Assembly (NCBI RefSeq): GCF_028768465.1
Contig: NZ_CP118225.1
Span: forward strand, 3,577,001 to 3,641,000
DNA length: 64,000 nt
Reading direction: 5' to 3'
Source of the DNA: Rhodopirellula sp. P2
Lineage (GTDB): Bacteria; Planctomycetota; Planctomycetia; Pirellulales; Pirellulaceae
Shown piece by piece: positions 46,108 through 61,100 of this stretch. The first letter of the stretch is position 1. Each line of letters opens with the position of its first letter. The translations under genes were made by a program, and so were the position numbers. The notes beneath the pieces were generated by a model that saw nothing but the letters and a program-made list of their open reading frames with translations, was not told the DNA's origin and made no database searches.

Positions 46108-49100
46108 CTAGAACAATTCTCGCATCGCGGCATCCAATTGCGATTCCATCGAATTGGAATCTTCGCCATCGCGTTTGGATTGCTCGTCGGCGATCAAGTC
46201 GATCACGTCCACCTCGGTGTGACTCGAGGTCGATCCAATGACCTTGGACGATCCCGATTCAACCGACTCGGCAGCCATCGAGGTGGAAGCCCCCAGTCCA
46301 ACGGCAGGATTGAAGTCACCCACCAACAGGTCAGCGGCCTCACCAGCCGGTTCGCCGAATCCAGACTGGTTCTGAGCGTTGATCTCGTTGATCACTCGCA
46401 AGGCATCCAGCGAGGAGATGAAGCCGTCACCACTTTGGTCGTAGTAGAACTGCTCATCCACGCCGTTGTTGGTGCCGATGCCGTAGTCCGCGTCGGTGAC
46501 CGGGATGTTCTCACCACTGGAACTGCCGCTGACTTCATTCAGTCGGTTGATGACCAGCAATGCATCGAGCGCGGTGACTTCGCCGTTGCGGTTGACATCG
46601 GAGAAGTTGACCGGGTTTTGCAATCGACTCTCAACCGTGTTGAGATTCATGCGAGTCGGTGCACTGCGGTTTCCGTTGACGTCGGCGACCGTGAAGATCA
46701 AGAAGTCAGGGCCGGTGTAACCCGCATCTGGCGTGTACATGATCTTGCCATCGATGACTTCCGCGACGCCATTGGTGGGCTGGGTCGTGATCAGAATCGA
46801 AGCCAAGTCCAAATCGAACGCGGTGTTGAAGCTGTCGGAGATGTCGATCGCACCGGTGCGACCCACCGAGGTTCCCGCTGACAAGTCATCCGCGGTGGGA
46901 CGACCTTGAAGTTCCACGGTGGCTTGAGCACTGGCTTGGCCCAGGTCGTCCGCGATGGTGTAGGTGAACGTGTCGACGCCGGCGAAATCAGGACCAGGCA
47001 GATACGTCAGCACACCATTGTCATCCGACAGCGTGCCGAACTCAGGCTCGACGACCACTGTCAACGAGCTTCGGTCCAGGATGCCGTCCACATCGAAATC
47101 GTTGAACAACGGATCTCGCATTTGATCCAACACGGTCGTGCCGACCGATTCGATGAACACGCGGTCATTGATCGCGATCGGAGCGTCGTTGCGACCTTGG
47201 ATGGTCAAGGTGACATTCGCGGTCACAACGCTGGTCACGCCACTGTCGTCTTGCAATCCATACTGGAACGTGTCCGTGGCTGTTTCACCGGGACGCAACG
47301 ACTGAATGGCAGCCGAGTTCATCGGTGTGTAGGAAATCTCACCGGTCGTTTGATTGACTTCGACGGTGGCACCCAAGGCGGTGGTGGTTTGCAATTCCAC
47401 AAAGCTGAGGATGTCACTCAAGTCAGGGTCGCTGTCGTTGGCCAACAAGTCTTCGATGGTGAAGAACAACACCGCGTCTTCGGTGGTCGTGAACGAGTCG
47501 TCCACGGCGACCGGCAGGTCGGGGAGGTCGGTGATTGTGATCGGCAGCGAGACCGACTGGGAACTGCCAGCAAAGACACCGTTGTCAAAGTCTTGCAGGG
47601 TGACCGTGACGTCGGTGCTGCCTGCGGCATCCGGTGCCACGGTGAAGGTCAACACGCCGTTTTCGTCAATCGCAGGTTGGACCGAGAACAGATCTTGGTC
47701 TTCGGAAGGAACCTGAACGAGGAACGCGACCGTTTGGTTGCCTTCGTTGCCTGGTCCGGCCGAGATGTCGGTGGCCCAAGGTTGCGAATACATTCCACTG
47801 TCTTCCAAAACGGTCACAGCGGGGCCAGCCGTGAAGGTTGGCAAGTCATTCACGTTGGCCACGGTCAGAGTGAACTGGACCGGAGCACTTTCTTGAACGT
47901 CGCCATTGGCCAGGTCATTGGGGCCACTGTCGATGGCAACCAGTTCGTAGGTTGCCGAGCCACTGTTTTCGTCCGAAGTCATGAACTGCAGCGAGCCGTC
48001 GGACAGGATTTGCAACCCGGTTGGGTTTCCAGGCGATGTTGTCAGCAGGTCGGTGTCACCACTGACATACGAGAATCGATACTCCGTGATGGTTTGAGGA
48101 GCCGCGGTTCCGGTCCCGTCGAATTCATCGCTGGCGCGACCGCCAGATCCGGTTCCGGGAGGTCCAACCAAAACGCTGCCAAGCCAATCGGGAAGGGTGA
48201 CCGTGCCGGCACTTTCTTCCACCACGATTGGTGCCAAGGGTGAAATGATGGGGGCATCGTTGACGGGAGCCACAACCAGCGAAATCGTTGCCGACGTGGT
48301 TCGTGAGAGATCGCCGTCGCTGACTTCGTAAACGAATTGGTCTGTGCCAACAAAGTTCAACGGAGGTGTGTAGATGTACGACGTGGCACCGGCACCGTTT
48401 GGCGACGGAGTCAGTGTTCCACCCAACATCGTTTGCAGCGGAACGTTGACGGCAGACAGGACCTGCGAATCATTTTCGTCCGGCAGTCCATCCACGGGTG
48501 AGTCCGGGCCAGCGATGAAGTTGCCGAGCAACGAACCGTTGATCGCACCATCGACAGGAATCGCCAGTGTGCTGTCTTCGCGAGTCACGATCGTGATCGT
48601 GTCACCCGTGCCATTGGCCGGAATCGGAGCGTCGTTGACGGCCAGGACGCTGATCGTGATTCGGTGAGCCAACGACTCATTCAAGTCGCCGCGTCCGAAG
48701 TTCGGGCCTTGACCATCGTCTTGACCATAAACATCGAACACGAAGTCACCAAACACGCCCGGTGCGGCTTGGAATGTCAGGTGGCCGGCTGGCACGATCG
48801 TTGGAAGCGTCGTGAAGGCCTGGGCCGCTTGAGTGCTCGTCACATTGACCGGTTCGATTCGGTTGAACGTGACCGCTTGGGCCGCGGTCAAACTGAATTC
48901 GTCATTGGCCGTTGGGGGGGGGCCGCCGAACACGTTGAACGCAAAGTCATTGCGAACGAACATGTTTGCGTCTTCGCTGACATTGATCACGGTTTGTGCA
49001 ACGTCAAACACAGGACGGTCGTTGACCGGGTTGAGCACAAACTGAATGCGTCCCGTTCGAGTCAACGGCGTGGGGTCGAGAATCTGGTCGCGGATGTTGA

Positions 49101-52100
49101 AGTTCGTGCCGTCATCGATCACTTGGTAGGTGAACGAATCGGGCAGGTTGTTCAACGAGTTCACGTTGATCGGAGGTGTGTACTCCAGCGAAGCAGGAAT
49201 TGCCCCGTTGGCCGGGACGTAAGTCACCGAACCGCCGAGGGTGGTCGGTAGCGTGGTGAAGGGAACCAACTCAACGTTTTGTCCTCCACCCAAGGTGCCG
49301 TCGGATTCGTTGGCGGGACCAGGTGTGTAAATGTCCAACAGTCCAGGGCGTGAGCCCGGGCCGGCCGTTCGCAGTGGAATGGAATAGGCCGTTCCGGTTG
49401 ACCCGTCGTTGGCCGTGTTGTCTTCCTTCATCGTGACGATCAAGGTGCCGTCGGAAGTGATTTCGTAGGCATCGTCGATGGAACCGGTCTGAGGTGTCGG
49501 TGCAATGTTCGACAATCGAGGTTCGTCGTTGACGGGACGGACATTGACCGTGACGGTCAGTTCGATTGACTTCGGCGCGAAGGGATCGGTGTCCGACACG
49601 CGGTCTGTTGCAATCATCACGAAGACGCCCGTTCCAACCGCATCGGGAGATGGGTAGACGGTCAGCGTGCCATCGTCGGAGACTTCTGGGGTGAAGCCCG
49701 GACGGAACAGATCGGTCACGCTTTGGCTGACGTATTCTTTGAACGTGAAGAAGACGTCTTGGCGATCAAATTCGTCCAGTGCCGTGGTCTCAGCCGGATC
49801 GCGGCGAGTCGCCCAATCTGTGAGGCTGGTCCCGCGATTGTCATCGCGTTCTCGAATGTCGACCGTTTCACGGAAGTCGATGCGAGGTGCATCGTTGACT
49901 TGAATCGTTCGGATCGTCACGCGACGTGATTCCGAACGGTTGTTCGATCCAACACCACCAACCGTCGTGTAGTTCGATTGCTGGAATCCAGCGACTGGTG
50001 GTGCCATCTGAGCGTTGATGTAGTCCGAACCAGGGACCGATGTTTCGCCGAAGTCTTCAACGATGTAGTTGAAGCGTTCGAAATCGACGAACGGGTTTTC
50101 TTGGTTGTAGTCAACACTTGGCAAGTACTGCCCACTGACGAACGCACCCGAGGCGTCGAAGTTGAACGTGACGCTGCCGGTTGCCAGAGAAATCGTGGCT
50201 CCGTTGAGGTTGTCTCGATTGACGACCGTTGGCGTGCCGTTGGAATTGGTGACGGTGAACTGAACGACCCGGAGGTCTTGTTCGTCTTCGTCAAACTCGT
50301 TCGTGGTCACGACGCCGTCGGCGAAATCTGCCGTTTGGGCATCGCTTGGGGTGCCTTCCAGGAAGGTTTCCGGTGTGAAGTTGAGAATCGCAACATTTCC
50401 GGTCGGTTGACCGGTGATTGGGAAGAACTCTTCCACTTCGTTGACGGTCAGTTCGCGGTCGTAAGCAATCGGTTGATCGTTGACCGGCGTGATGTTGACC
50501 GTCAGCGTTCGTGTGATGCTGCGAGGATCATCTTGCATCGAACCGGAGATGTAGGATTGTCCGTCGTCGGTCATTGTCAGGGCGAACACTGCATAACCGT
50601 AGGCATCCGCATTGGGTTGCAGTTGCAGCACACCAAATCGATCCAGGAATGGATCGCTGGCGAACATGCCGGCCGGTGAGGAAATCACGCTGACGCTGTA
50701 GTGGAGTTCTTGAACCGAGCGTTCGTCCAACGCGGTGGTGCGTCCTGGATGGATCGCTTGAGACAAGCCGTGCACCAACGGGTTGTTGCTGCTGATCACT
50801 TGCCCACCGTAGATGTCATAGAAGACGGTGTTGAAGGCACCACCGGCGTCGTTGATGTCTTCCGCGAATGTGACGGTGTCGAAGACAGGGAATTCGGGCA
50901 CATCGTTGACCGCACGGACGGTCAGCGTCATGTCGCGAGGCTGCGAACGGTTGTTCGAACCGACTCCGCCCACGGTGGTGTAATCGATGGATCCGGTGGC
51001 ATCCGGATCCGGTCGATCGCTGCCAGGAATCGATGTCGGACCGAAGTCCTCGACGACATACTGGAAGACTTCCGTCGGTTCGAATGGCAACTGATCGTTG
51101 ACGTCGACGTTCGGGACGTATTCGCCTTGAACGAACTCACCGGTGACGCCATCAAATTCGAAGACGATTGTTCCGCTGAACAACGAAATCGGAGTTCCGT
51201 TGACATAATTGCTGGCATTGACGGTCAGCGGGCTGCCGTCAACAAGCGAGACGGTGAACTCAACAACACGAAGGTCTTGTTCGTCCTCATCGAATTCTTC
51301 AAAGCTGACGAGGTCGTCCGAGAAGTCGCTCGCTTTCGCGAGTGTTGGGTTGCTTGTCGTGCCTCCGAGGAAGTCCGCTGGAACAAGTGGCAGTCGAGCG
51401 ATCGCACCCGTTGATGCGTCATCGGGTGATGAGAATTCCTCAACCTCGGTCACCTCCAGGTCTCGGTCAAAACTGACAGGTGCATCGTTGACCGGTGTGA
51501 TGTTGATGGTCAACGTTCGAGTGATGCTGCGAGGTGAGCTGATCAGTGCTCCGGTGCCAGCGTCGTAGTCGGCTCCGTCGTCCGTGGCAGTCACTTCGAA
51601 GACCGCCCAGCCGTAAGCATCCGCCCGTGGGGTCAGTGTCAAGACACCGAAGTCGTCCATGGTCGGCAACGTTTCGAACATTCCAGCAGGCGATGAGCTC
51701 GCCAGGGAAGTGAACGTGTAGGTCAACGATTGAGTGGGGGCGAATCCAAGTTCGTCACCACGCTCGTCAAAGGCCGTGTCGCGACTGACAAAGATGGCTT
51801 GGTCACGCATCGGATCAGCAGGGTCGTAATTGGCGACCAAGCCACCTGCGTAAACGTCATAGAAGACGGTGTTGAAGGCGTCGCCCGTGTCGTTGACGTC
51901 TTCGGCGAAGGTCACCGTGTGGAACACGGGGAACTCAGGGACGTCGTTCGTGGCACGGGTGGTGAGCGTCATCGTCTGCGGTGCCGAGCGATTGTTCAGC
52001 CCGACAGGAGGTGTGGCACCATCGTTGGTGTAGTCGACCTGGTCGGCGGCACCACCGTTGATGAACTGCGACCCTGGGATCGAAGTGGTTCCGTAGTCTT

Positions 52101-55100
52101 CCACGACGTAAGTGAACTGTTCGTTGGCCGCGAACGGTGATTCTTCGTTGTAGTCGACGTTGGGGTAGTAGATGCCGCTGGTGTAAGCACCACCGATCGA
52201 GATGTCATCGAAGTTGAACGTGATGCGACCCGTGGCCAGTGTCAGTTCGGCGCCGTTGTTGTTTTCGGCATCGACCACCACGGTGGATCCATCGGCCAGC
52301 GTGACCGTGAACTCGACGACTCGCAGGCTTTGTTCTTCTTCGTCGAATTCATCGATCGCGTCGATGTCATCGGTGAAGTCGCTTTGCTCAGCGCGTTCCG
52401 AGTTCTCGGTGGTGGTGCCCAAGAATTGTCCGGGATCCAAGTCAATCGAAGCGACTTGCCCGGTGGGCGCATCGGTTCCGTTGGCGAATTCTTCGGCTTC
52501 GGTGACTTCGAGTGCCCGATCCACGGTGACGGGTGCATCGTTGACCGGCGTGATGTGCACGGTCAGGGTTCGGGTGATGCTGCGGAAGTCATCGACCAAG
52601 GTTCCAGTGCCTGGATCGTACGACTTTCCATCGTCGGTCATGGTGACCGTGTAGACGGCGTATCCGTAGGCATCGGCTCGAGGTGTCAGCGTCAGGACGC
52701 CGTACTCATCGAGGACCGGGGCCGATTCGAACATTCCGGCTGGTTCGTACAACGTGCTGTAGCTGTACGTCAGCGACTGAGTCGCGAGGGCACCGCTGTC
52801 GTTGCCACGCTCGTCTTCGGCGGTTGCCCGACTGACGAAGATGGCTGCGTTCAAGTTGTGAACCGACGGGTCCGCCGATGCGATGACGGCCTTGCCATAG
52901 ATGTCATAGAAGACCGTGTTGAAGGCATCGCCGGTGTCGTTGATGTCTTCGGCGAAGATCACCGTGTCGAACACGGGGAACTCAGGAACGTCGTTTTTCG
53001 CTCGGGTGGTGAGCGTCATCGTCTGCGGTGCCGAGCGATTGTTCAGTCCGACGGGAGGTGTGGCACCATCGTTGGTGTAGTCGATCTGGTCGGCGGCACC
53101 ACCGTTGATGTACTGCGATCCCGGGATCGAAGTGGTTCCGTAGTCTTCCACGACGTAGGTGAACTGTTCGTTGGCGGCGAACGGTGATTCTTCGTTGTAG
53201 TCGACGTTGGGGTAGTAAATACCGCCGGTGTAAGCACCACCGATCGAGATGTCATCGAAGTTGAACGTGATGCGACCGGTGGCCAGTGTCAGTTCGGCGC
53301 CGTTGTTGTTTTCGGCATCGACCACCACGGTGGATCCATCGGCCAGCGTGACCGTGAACTCGACGACTCGCAGGCTTTGTTCTTCTTCGTCGAATTCATC
53401 GACCGCGTCGATGTCATCGGTGAAGTCACTTTGCTCGGCCAGTTCTGCGTTCTCGGTGGTGTTGCCGAGGAATTGGTCTGGATCCAAGTCAATCGAAACG
53501 ACTTGCCCGGTGGGCGCATCGGTTCCGTTGGCGAATTCTTCGGCTTCGGTGACTTCGAGCGCCCGATCCACGGTGACGGGGGCGTCGTTGACCGGCGTGA
53601 TGTGCACGGTCAGGGTTCGGGTGACGCTGCGGAAGTCGTCGACCAAGGTTCCAGTGCCTGGGTCGTACGACTTTCCATCGTCGGTCAAGGTGATTTCGAA
53701 GACAGCGTATCCGTAGGCGTCGGCTCGAGGTGTCAGCGTCAGGACGCCGTACACATCAAGGACCGGAGCCGATTCGAACATGCCGGCTGGTTCGTACAGC
53801 GTGTTGTAGCTGAAGCTCAGCGTTTGGGTTGCGAGGGCACCGCTGTCGTTGCCACGCTCGTCTTCGGCGGTTGCCCGACTGACGAAGATGGCTGGATCCA
53901 AGTTGTGAACCGATGGGTCCGCCGACGCGATGACGGCTTCACCATAGATGTCATAGAAGACCGTGTTGAAGGCATCGCCGGTGTCGTTGACGTCTTCCGC
54001 GAAGGTCACTTCACCAAAGACAGGGAACTCAGGGACATCGTTTTTCGCTCGTGTGGTGAGCGTCATCGTCTGCGGTGCCGAGCGATTGTTCAGTCCGACG
54101 GGAGGTGTGGCACCATCGTTGGTGTAATCGACTTGGTCGGCGGCACCACCGTTGATGTACTGCGACCCTGGGATCGAAGTGGTTCCGTAGTCTTCCACGA
54201 CGTAGGTGAACTGTTCGTTCGCCGCGAACGGTGATTCTTCGTTGTAGTCGACGTTGGGGTAGTAAATACCGCTGGTGTAAGCACCACCGAGTGAGATGTC
54301 ATCGAAGTTGAACGTGATGCGACCAGTGGCCAGTGTCAGTTCGGCGCCGTTGTTGTTTTCGGCATCGACCACCACGGTGGATCCATCGGCCAGCGTGACC
54401 GTGAACTCGACGACTCGCAGGCTTTGTTCTTCTTCATCGAATTCATCGACCGCGTCGATGTCATCGGTGAAGTCGCTTTGCTCAGCGGGTTCCGAGTTCT
54501 CGGTGGTGGTGCCCAAGAATTGTCCGGGATCCAAGTCAATCGAAGCGACTTGCCCGGTGGGCGCATCGGTTCCGTTGGCGAATTCTTCGGCTTCGGTGAC
54601 TTCGAGTGCCCGATCCACGGTGACGGGTGCATCGTTGACCGGCGTGATGTGCACGGTCAGGGTTCGGGTGATGCTGCGGAAGTCATCGACCAAGGTTCCA
54701 GTGCCTGGATCGTACGACTTTCCATCGTCGGTCATGGTGACCGTGTAGACGGCGTATCCGTAGGCATCGGCTCGAGGTGTCAGCGTCAGGACGCCGTACT
54801 CATCGAGGACCGGAGCCGATTCGAACATTCCGGCTGGTTCGTACAATGTGCTGTAGCTGAAGCTCAGCGTTTGAGTCGCGAGGGCTCCGCTGTCGTTGCC
54901 GCGTTCGTCTTCGGCGGTTGCCTCACTGACGAAGATGGCTGCGTCCAAGTTGTGAACCGATGGGTCCGCCGATGCGATGATGGCCTTGCCATAGATGTCA
55001 TAGAAGACCGTGTTGAAGGCATCGCCGGTGTCGTTGATGTCTTCGGCGAAGGTCACCGTGTCGAAGGCGGGGAACTCAGGGGTATCGTTGACCGCATGAG

Positions 55101-58100
55101 TGGTCATCGTCACGGTCGCCGCGGCACTGGTCAGGCTTCCGTGGCCCACGCTATTGGCCGATTCACCAGGGAAGTTCGTTGCCCCTGGGACAGGAATTTC
55201 CGAGAAGTCTTCCACGAAGTAAGTGAACAGGTCGGTCGCATCCGTGGGAGCGAATGGATCTTCTTCGTTGTAGTCGACGTTGGGTTCGTAAGTCCCGCTC
55301 ACGAACTCGCCGCTATCCGCCAAGAAGCTTCCTGGGTTGGCGGGATCCTGAACCAACGAGAACGTCAGTGTCAGTGTGCCCCGTGTGGTGGCCAAGGTTT
55401 GAACGGGTGCCAAGCCAGTGACCGCATCGTATGTCAACAGACGAGCGTCGATCGAAGCAGCGGCAGCTGCCGGCACGCCAATTTGGATCACTCGGAGGTC
55501 TTGAGCGTCTTCGTCGAACAAGGCCGGGAAGTCTGCTGGAGGAGTGACTTCCAGAGCCGATCCGGCTGCTCCTAGACGGAGCAAGTCGTCCTTGGTGAAG
55601 TTTTTCAGTCCGTTGCCATCGCTTTTCGCGACCGGGTTGGGATCACCCGAGCCGTCAACGAACTCTTCGTACTCAAGCAACTCGAGTGCAAGGTTGTCAG
55701 CTTGCGGTGCGTCGTTGACCGGTTTGATCAGCAGCCGAACGGTTGCGGTGTGCGTCAAGAAGTCGTCGATTTCAACCATCGAACCCGGAACCGCTTCGGT
55801 TCCCAGATCAAACGTGATGCCGCCGTCGGTCACCGTGTAAGTGAAGGAGTCTTCGCCGTAGGTGTTGAGTGCTGGCGTGTAGACGATGTTGCCGTCGACA
55901 TCGAGAGCAACGGTTCCGCCGAGAGCACTGGTGGCACTCACGGCGGTGACGGTCAGTCCGCTGTCATTGGTGTTGTCGTTTTCATCGCTTGCCGAATCAC
56001 GAGCCTCTTTGTCGTTGGCGATCAGGAACGCCGATGGGATGACCAAGGTCGTGTCTTCGGTGGGGACCGGGACTGGCAACACTGGGTTGGCAGGGTCGGG
56101 GCCGACAAAGAACGCGTTCCAGGCCACATTGTTCTCGCTGATCACGTCTTCCGCAGCGACCGGTGCGTCGTTCTTCGGTTTGACATCGATCTGCGCGGTT
56201 GCTTGGGCGGTCAGCTTGGTGCCAACGGACATGGTGTCATCGGCTGGGTCGACCAGGTCCGCGCCCGGATTCACCAGCACGCCATCGTCTTCGATGGTGA
56301 ATTGGAATTCATCACGCAGCAGCGAGTTGCCGCTGGCGTTGTCTTGGTTCAAATCGGTGTCGGCGAGATAACGAATCTCGTCCAAGATGGAACCGGTCCA
56401 ACTGGGGATCAGGCGGCCGCGAGGGGTCTTGAAACCATCCACCGGGATCGGGGTGGTGGAGTCAATGTCGGTCACGACTCCGCCGACGGTGGTTTGCAAC
56501 GAGATGACGTGGAAGGTTTGAATCGACTCATCCCAAGGAGCCGACTGCGTCGAGCCATCGGGGAGCGTCAAGGTGAACTCGCGGTTGCCGTCACCGAACG
56601 CACTGGCTTTCAGTTGTTCTGCGGTGAAGGTGCGTTCCGTGTCTTCGAGCGCAAGCAGCGTCAGGTTCTCAACCGACGGCACATCGTTGACGGGGTCGAC
56701 GTTGATCGTCACGGTGGCGAGACCAAGCGGGTCGCCGTTGACGTCCAGGACAGGGTTGTCCGCCAACGTGGTTTGATCCGCCAAGCGGTACGTGAACGTG
56801 TCGATGCCGGCAAAGTCGGCTTTCGGGACGTATTGGAAGTGACCCGTCAGTGGATCAATCGAGAAATTCTCGGCATGAGCAGGTCCGTCGACCAACACAA
56901 CGGTCGTGGGAGCAAACGGAGTGAGCAAGTCTTCCGCAGCCACGGTGGGCCCGAAGAAGACGGATGACAATCCCATTTCCGCGGTCAACAACGACTGATC
57001 TTCCAGGATGTCGTAGCGATCATCTTGCGGGGTCGGGATCGGGGCCGGGATGATTTCAACTTGATAGTCTTCCACTTCGCCACCGACGGCCAGTCCGTCT
57101 GAGGCCAAGCCACCTTCGGGCGAGATGCGGAAACGCGCCCAGGACATTCCGCTGGATGCGGTCGTCGGCGTCACGATGTTCAGGATGTTATCGCCGGCTG
57201 ACAACTGGATGCTGCGGAAGATTTGTTCGCCGCCATCCTCGGATGAATCTCGTGGATCAAACAGTTGGTTTTGATCCCAGTCGATCCACGCGTCCAAGAA
57301 GCCACCGTTGGGAGCGTTGACCAAAATCGACGCGCCGTTGGTGTTGTTCGGGTTGAGGTACCCCAGAACTCCGATCGACACGCTGTTGGGATCTGCCAAT
57401 GAATCCACAAACACCGTTTGAGCGGTGGTTTGATTTTCGAGTGTCACAATGCTTCCAGCAAAGGTCGCCGAAAGATTGGTGCCATAGCCGGCCAAGGCTT
57501 GGTCAACGCGAGCGGCCAAGCGGGCCGCGATATCATTCACGGTGTCAGCTGCATCGAAGCGGACCGCGATGGTTCCCGAGCTCGAAGCTTGCTGGCCAAC
57601 TGCTGCTGGATCGTTGAGCAAAAACTCAAATGTCTTGGCGCCAGCGGCTGTGCCGAGGTCGATCACGACCTGGTCTCCGCTTGCTGGAACGGTCTGGACA
57701 TCGATCGTGACCGGGTTGGCAGGCGATGCTGCGACAACCAATGAGACAGGATCAGAAGGTGTGATCGTGATCTCACGTTCCGTGTTGGGGGAGCCGATTC
57801 CCACACCGTCTTCGTCATCAAAGTTGGTCAGCGACAGCGATGGTTGGGTGGCGGGAACGGCTGCCGTTCCGGCGGCGAATTCCACATCGAAAGCCAAGCC
57901 GAAGTCTTCGAAGACATCGGCGATGGCATCATGCACATCGGAAGTGAAGTCATTGAGTTGGTCCAGCACTTCGGCGGGATCGGTCAACGTGGTGTCATCA
58001 AAAATGACAGGCAAGTTTCCTGGCTCGGCTGAGCGTCCGACCGTCACGAATTCGAATGTCACTGGGCCACGAGGGCTGCCAATGTCAATGGTCAAGGTGT

Positions 58101-61100
58101 CGCCCAGGACGGGCATTTGCACCGCTTCCATGACGCTGACGCCAGCGGTCGTGATTGGTGCTTGGAAAGCACCGGTTCCGAGGGTGATGAGGACGGGGAG
58201 ACGGTCGTCATCGGAAGCCGTCGGTGAGCCGGCAATCGCGGCATTGCGTTCTGCATCAATGATCTGGCCCAAACGGATTTGGCCGCCATCAATGATTGCG
58301 TGACGAGCACCATTGGAATCCAAGATGGTCCCGAACCCATCCATGGCATCGCCATAGTCCAAGTTCACCGTGGGCAAAATGATCGTGAACTTTGTCGACC
58401 CATCTTGCTGGTTCGGACGCAACAAGTTTCCTGCACGGTCGGCAATCCGTTGGTTGTCCAAGGAGATTTCATAGACACCGTTGGGTTGCCAGAGAGTCGT
58501 CAATGGAGTCAAACGCAACTCGCCGGTTGAGCCATTGAAGCCCAGTTGATAGTCGACACCTTCCACCAGTTCAATATTGTTACGGCGAACAAGGATGGCG
58601 TCCCGATCGACCGTCGCAGGATCGATTCCGGTACCTTCGAACGGTGAGTTCTCGTCGCGACCATCGCCGATCAAGATTGAGAAGACGTCCAGAATCGGAT
58701 CGTCAAGCGAGACAACGGTGGGGTTAGGATCTCGGTCCAAACCAGCATTGTCGTCGTCGATTGGTTTGAGGAGGACAGCGTAGGGCGCGTCCGTGTCCGC
58801 CCGATCGATCGCACCTTGGTCGATGAACGGATCTGCACCGCTACCACCACCGGATTGACCGGAGTCAACTCGAAGCTGCCCAAAGACATCTCGCTGCGGC
58901 GCGTCGATGTTCGAACGGGCGATTCCAAGTTCCGTTTTGAACGTGACAAAGTCCAGCCGGTCGGCCAATGTTTCTTGCGAATTGTCGATGGCCGCCGAGC
59001 CAGCGGCTAGGTAGTAGTTTCGCGAAGAACGATCAATGAACAGCGGAGCATTGGTTCCTGCCAACTCGGGGTTGGTTCCAGTGGTGCCGTTGTTGGCATT
59101 GCCTTGGAAGTAGTTTTTACGAACCACTGTGTTGGTGGCATTGAAGCCTTCGACATCAATGGCGGTGCCGAATTCAGACAGAATGTTGTTGATGATCGTC
59201 GGAGCAGCTTGCCCAATCACATCAATGCCGGTTCCGTCGCCAAATCCAACCAGAGTGTTGTTGACGATCCGACCAAAGGGAACGGAACGCCCTGCTTCGG
59301 TGGTCGTCTCGCCCGCGAATCGGATGGCTGATTCACCGGAGATCACATTATTTTGAATGACCACGCCGGGGACCAAGCGAGGCGAGTTCAGCTGCGGGAA
59401 ATTGATCAGCGAGCCTTGGTGCGGAACTCCTGTTTCTTCCGCCGTGCCAGGTTGAACGTCAATCCCGACATCTTCTGAGTCGGAAATGAAGTTTGAGTCG
59501 ATGATGAACATGCCTTGTTGACGCTCACGGTTTTGATCCGCCAACAAGCCGGTGGTTCCCCCAAACATGCTGACACCATCTTCCGACAAGATGTGTCGGT
59601 CGTTGGTGTCAAAGGGTTGGAATGAGAAGCCGAAATCAGGCAGGATATTGCTTTCTGCAAGTGTTGCGTACTCATCCACCCGTCGGATTTCGACTTGATA
59701 GGGACCCGACAAAATCTCGGGGTTGCGATTCGGATCGCGGTTGCTGAACCGGGCGTCGTTGAGCAGGGCAAAGGTGCCCGCATCCGTGTTGATTTCTCGT
59801 GTTCCGCCTTGAAGGACGCCCTCGACCGTTGGGACTCGGTTTGGCACCGTGACCATTTCACCCCGCTCGGCGTACCCAACGATGATGTCATCGATGTAGA
59901 AGCCTTCGAAGAAGTTGTTCAGGGTTGCGTTGGAACGAGAGTCGGAGGAAATCTCACCGAACGCAGACGGAATGCCATCGCCAGCGATTCGACCGGAGGT
60001 GCTGAAGTCGAATCGTAGTTGCAAACCAACTTCTCCCGCGAACGAAGACAAGTCGATGCGAGCTTGTCGCCAGGTTCCTGTGTTGTCGAACAGTTCCTGA
60101 ACGACTTGTGCGTCTTCGTCACGAGGCGTGGTGCTGTTCAAACCAGCGTCGGAGAGATGCGAGATGAATCCGGGGAGTTCTGCTGTCGGGTTCCGTGACG
60201 GGTCCGCCACACTCAACGCCGAGTTGTTGGTGGCAACCAACTCCCATTCTCCCGTCGACGGTCGCAGCACGAAGACTCGCGCCGCGTCACGGAATGGATC
60301 TTGACCGTTCGCAGTCGTCTCACCCGGGTGGTTTTCTGTTTCGAGGAAGTAGTTGACATAAAGCGTGGGTCGGTCTTCCGCCACCGATCCATCGAGGTTA
60401 AACGAATTGGAAACCAATTGGCCTTGGGCACCACCTGCCAACGCGTAGGTGTTGACGACCGCAGGGTTGGAGGTCAGGTCGCGATGCAGTTTCTCGGAAA
60501 GCCCGAATTGGGCATTTTCCTGGCCATCGTAGGTGATGTATCCCTGGGTCGTGTTGTCGAAATCGTTGGGCGCAATCCACTCTTCGAGTCCGAAGTAGAA
60601 ACTCGCACCACCGCTGGCTTGGGAGAACTCCCGGTCCCCACCGACGGCTCCGGCTTCGCCATACGTCTGGTCAATGTCGCCAGGCGTCCGAGATCCGTCG
60701 GGTGCTTCATTGATCCCGTGTCCGACATCATTGGCGCGCCGAGTGGTGGGGTGCCAAAGGTTCAGATCCAACGGGCTGAACGCGAGTCCGACCGGGTTGT
60801 CACCGTTGGCAGGTGCGATGTCGTTGAAGACAACGGAATCTGTTCCACCCGCGAAGATGTTTTGCAAGACGCCATTGAAGTCAAACGCGTACAAGCGACC
60901 ACCGGTCGTGGTTGCGAACAGCATGTCAGCATACGCACCGTTCTCGACCGACTGAGGACCGAGTGCGAGTGCGCTGAAGTCGGCTCCGATAACGGTATTC
61001 AGAAGGGTGGCGTCCCCCGAGTTCTTGTCGATGGCAATGATTTCACCAGCATTGGTGACGCCGTACATCTGAGTGGGTTCGACTGGATCGTCGAAGCTAA

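Noticed and set aside
46906..48243. Long open frames on the plus strand opposite the giant gene (also 55702-56967, 60301-61641, 62053-63081)
   Set aside because: They lie opposite an uninterrupted domain-rich frame, have repetitive non-globular composition, and reflect codon bias of the real strand.
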